A stretch of 64,000 bases of DNA, from assembly GCF_042427615.1 (NCBI RefSeq), contig NZ_JBHMEZ010000031.1, forward strand, positions 1 to 64,000, given 5' to 3'. The position numbers and the translations under genes are program-made. Under the pieces are notes generated by a model. It did no database searches. It was given only the letters and a program-made list of their open reading frames with translations, and was not told where the DNA came from. The DNA comes from Formosa undariae (GTDB lineage: Bacteria; Bacteroidota; Bacteroidia; Flavobacteriales; Flavobacteriaceae). Positions 62,123 to 64,000 of this stretch are shown here, piece by piece (position 1 is the stretch's first letter; the number at the start of each line of letters is the position of its first letter).

Positions 62123-64000
62123 ATGATTAATAGCATGAATATTTCACCTTTTCAAATTACAAATCAACTTAACAAATCTTACGTACTTCTAGTGTTTTTA
62201 ATCTTATGTTCGCTTAAGATTGAAGCGCAAACGATTCCAAGCAATAGACTTTTAAATATTGAAGAACTTTCTAGTGTTTTAAAACCTGAAGTCCGCACGA
62301 CATTAGACGTCAATGGAGCCATTAATGAAGCGCGATTAGCCGAATATTTTAGAGCTAAATTTTCTGAACGTTTTTATTACGATTACAAAACCTTCGATGC
62401 GCGTTTTAAAACTTATAACGCCCTTTACAATAACGAAGCGTATCATAAAGAACGCGCATTAGACCACTACAACAAATTCCCCGATTTTGCCGATTGGGAA
62501 CTGCCATTTAACTATCTAAAAGGAGGCCCTGTAGACGCCTATGCACTGAGACATTTGGCGAGACAGCATAAAATGGTAGATATTGCCATGTTATATTTTA
62601 ACGACGGTAAAGACCCTAAATATATTAGGTATTTTGTTGAACAGATGCGTTCGCTAAACTATGCGCTTGAATCCGAAAATTTTGAAACTATTGAAGACGG
62701 AAATGGAGTTTACGAGGTGTACCGCGCAGGTTACAGGGTTACCAATTGGCTGTGGATTCATAATATGTTTTTAAGCGACAAGACCTATACCGATGCCGAC
62801 CAAATACAGACCATCGCCACCTTGCTCCAGCACGGACAGGACCTTTACGAGAACAACACCCAATTTCGTTCAGGTAACCATCAAACTAAAGGGATGTCGG
62901 CTTTAGCTGCGTTATCTATTTTACTACGTGATTTTCAAGGTACCGATGCTTGGTACGACAGAGCGATGTTGCGATTAAGCGAACATTTAGAAAAAGAAAT
63001 TAATCCAGATGGTTTCCAATTCGAGCGTTCTGTGCATTACCATATGGCAGATATTAACAACTACTTTTACACCTATCAATTAACTAAAATCAATAATATA
63101 AAAGTAGACCAAGCTTGGGAAGACAAATTAAAATCGTTGTTTACCACGCTTCCAAAAATTGCATATCCAGACAAAAGTGCGCCAGTTTTGCAAGACGATA
63201 CGAGAGAACCTTGGGCAGAATTTAATGATATTTCTGGGGCATTAACGCTTGGTTATTTATTGTACGACGACCCGAGTTTTGGATATTTCGCGACCAATAA
63301 AGTCGAGCAAAGCATGTATTGGTTTTTAACCAACAAACAGGTTGAACAATTAAATAACATTGAAAAGAAACGTCCTGAATATGGTTCACTAGCCTTTAAA
63401 GATACCGAGTATTACATTATGAGACAAGGTTGGGACGCTAATGACGACATGATGATTATTAGTGCTGGTGTAGATGCCGAGAAGCCAGACCACCAACATG
63501 GCGATATTTTAGGAATCCAAGCCATGGCAAACGGACAAGTGATTCTACCCAATTACCAAGTGAGATATTCGCTTAAGGATTTTGATTTATTTAAAAATTC
63601 GATGGTAAAGAATGTGGCTCTGGTAGATGATGAATTACTAGGAAAAGCGTGGACATCGAACAAAGGCGGAAGTGGTTTTGGAAAGTTTAAGAATTTACCA
63701 ACGCCTAAAACCATTGCTTGGAATACGAATGACGAGTATGATCTTTTTGTAGGAACACACGATGGTTTCAAAAATATAGGCGTGAACTATTCGCGCCAGG
63801 TGATTTATGTGAAAGATGAATTTTGGATTGTAAAAGACAACTTTCAATCAGATGCCACTCACGATTACAAACAAGTGTGGCAAGGTCATTACACTTCAGA
63901 ATTGGGTTCGGACTTGATTCGTGCTTCATTCCCGGACGCGGTTGGTAGCGATATTTTTCAACTTAATTCAACAGATACTGCTGAAACATCTGGAGCTAAT
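62123..64000 (+). CDS. secreted heparinase II/III-family polysaccharide lyase, cut by window end
   Basis: The frame is open for 626 codons to the last base, so the C-terminus is missing. A signal peptide (VLLVFLILCSLKIEAQ) is followed by an (alpha/alpha) toroid (about 40-370; YRAGYRVTNWLWIHN, FRSGNHQTKGMSALAALS, FERSVHYHMADINNYF) and the start of a heparinase II/III-like beta-sandwich domain (YYIMRQGWD, KPDHQHGDILGIQAMANG). His and Tyr in HYHMAD and NHQTKG are plausible active-site residues. Starts at 62123 and 62135 are both possible. It may open a polysaccharide utilisation locus to the right; ulvan, alginate or a glycosaminoglycan could be the substrate. A weak box TATCTTTA lies at 62045. 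Confidence 0.85.
   Translation, partial: MINSMNISPFQITNQLNKSYVLLVFLILCSLKIEAQTIPSNRLLNIEELSSVLKPEVRTTLDVNGAINEARLAEYFRAKFSERFYYDYKTFDARFKTYNALYNNEAYHKERALDHYNKFPDFADWELPFNYLKGGPVDAYALRHLARQHKMVDIAMLYFNDGKDPKYIRYFVEQMRSLNYALESENFETIEDGNGVYEVYRAGYRVTNWLWIHNMFLSDKTYTDADQIQTIATLLQHGQDLYENNTQFRSGNHQTKGMSALAALSILLRDFQGTDAWYDRAMLRLSEHLEKEINPDGFQFERSVHYHMADINNYFYTYQLTKINNIKVDQAWEDKLKSLFTTLPKIAYPDKSAPVLQDDTREPWAEFNDISGALTLGYLLYDDPSFGYFATNKVEQSMYWFLTNKQVEQLNNIEKKRPEYGSLAFKDTEYYIMRQGWDANDDMMIISAGVDAEKPDHQHGDILGIQAMANGQVILPNYQVRYSLKDFDLFKNSMVKNVALVDDELLGKAWTSNKGGSGFGKFKNLPTPKTIAWNTNDEYDLFVGTHDGFKNIGVNYSRQVIYVKDEFWIVKDNFQSDATHDYKQVWQGHYTSELGSDLIRASFPDAVGSDIFQLNSTDTAETSGAN

Noticed and set aside
1..64000. 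CRISPR array, prophage, insertion sequence or toxin-antitoxin system
   Set aside because: No regularly spaced short identical repeats, transposase, integrase, phage structural or toxin-like gene was recognised.
1..64000. tRNA or rRNA genes
   Set aside because: I looked for TTCGA-type T-loops with flanking stems in the intergenic stretches and found none.

Overview
The window is a compact, AT-rich chromosomal segment from a member of the Bacteroidota, almost certainly a marine flavobacterium (Flavobacteriaceae). The evidence is repeated TAnnTTTG promoter boxes with almost no Shine-Dalgarno sequences, a type IX secretion C-terminal sorting domain, the thrS-infC-rpmI-rplT order, MBOAT/SGNH surface-acylation genes, and a secreted heparinase-type polysaccharide lyase starting at the right edge. 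I recognise no phage, insertion sequence, CRISPR array, rRNA or tRNA gene. Most of the window is ordinary core genome.

Layout. 1-2.6 kb: a degenerate direct-repeat array and a beta-barrel outer membrane protein behind an inverted repeat. 2.6-5.9 kb: the translation operon thrS, infC (apparently an ATA start), rpmI and rplT. 6.3-8.3 kb: dnaK on the minus strand, with a sigma-54-like promoter. 8.4-12 kb: a large secreted multidomain T9SS protein. 12.6-16.8 kb: a GH63-like glucosidase and L-serine dehydratase. 16.9-21.3 kb: a tightly overlapping SGNH-SGNH-MBOAT operon for O-acylation of a surface polymer. 21.5-23.1 kb: panB and an RluA-type pseudouridine synthase. 23.1-25.0 kb (minus): an unknown protein, a seven-helix membrane protein and a histidine kinase, possibly a split receptor. 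25.1-30.2 kb: comM, tilS, a sigma-like protein and pabB. 30.4-38.0 kb: an aldose epimerase-like protein, a DEAD-box helicase, an S1/P1 nuclease, a STAS-like protein, a split ThrE exporter, an ExbB-like channel and a LytS/LytTR two-component pair. 38.0-45.4 kb: prolyl oligopeptidase, lipoamide dehydrogenase, an Lrp regulator divergent from a methionine gamma-lyase-like enzyme, and an NhaC antiporter. 45.5-52.1 kb: oxidative-stress genes (peroxiredoxin-thioredoxin-small protein operon, katG, tpx) with a fasciclin protein and dgkA. 52.1-58.4 kb: ftsK, a lolA-like gene, an lptF/G-like gene and ribB. 58.5-64 kb: an AraC regulator, an MFS transporter, a dihydrouridine synthase, a ferredoxin and the start of a polysaccharide lyase.

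Many of the longest possible reading frames begin upstream of, or inside, a good promoter box. I therefore moved those starts downstream (thrS, dnaK, the T9SS protein, tilS, lpd, prx, katG, ftsK). Several genes appear to use unusual starts: infC (ATA), lptF/G (TTG), the LytTR regulator (TTG) and the helicase (GTG). Functions are assigned from recognised family motifs read by eye; no database search was run.
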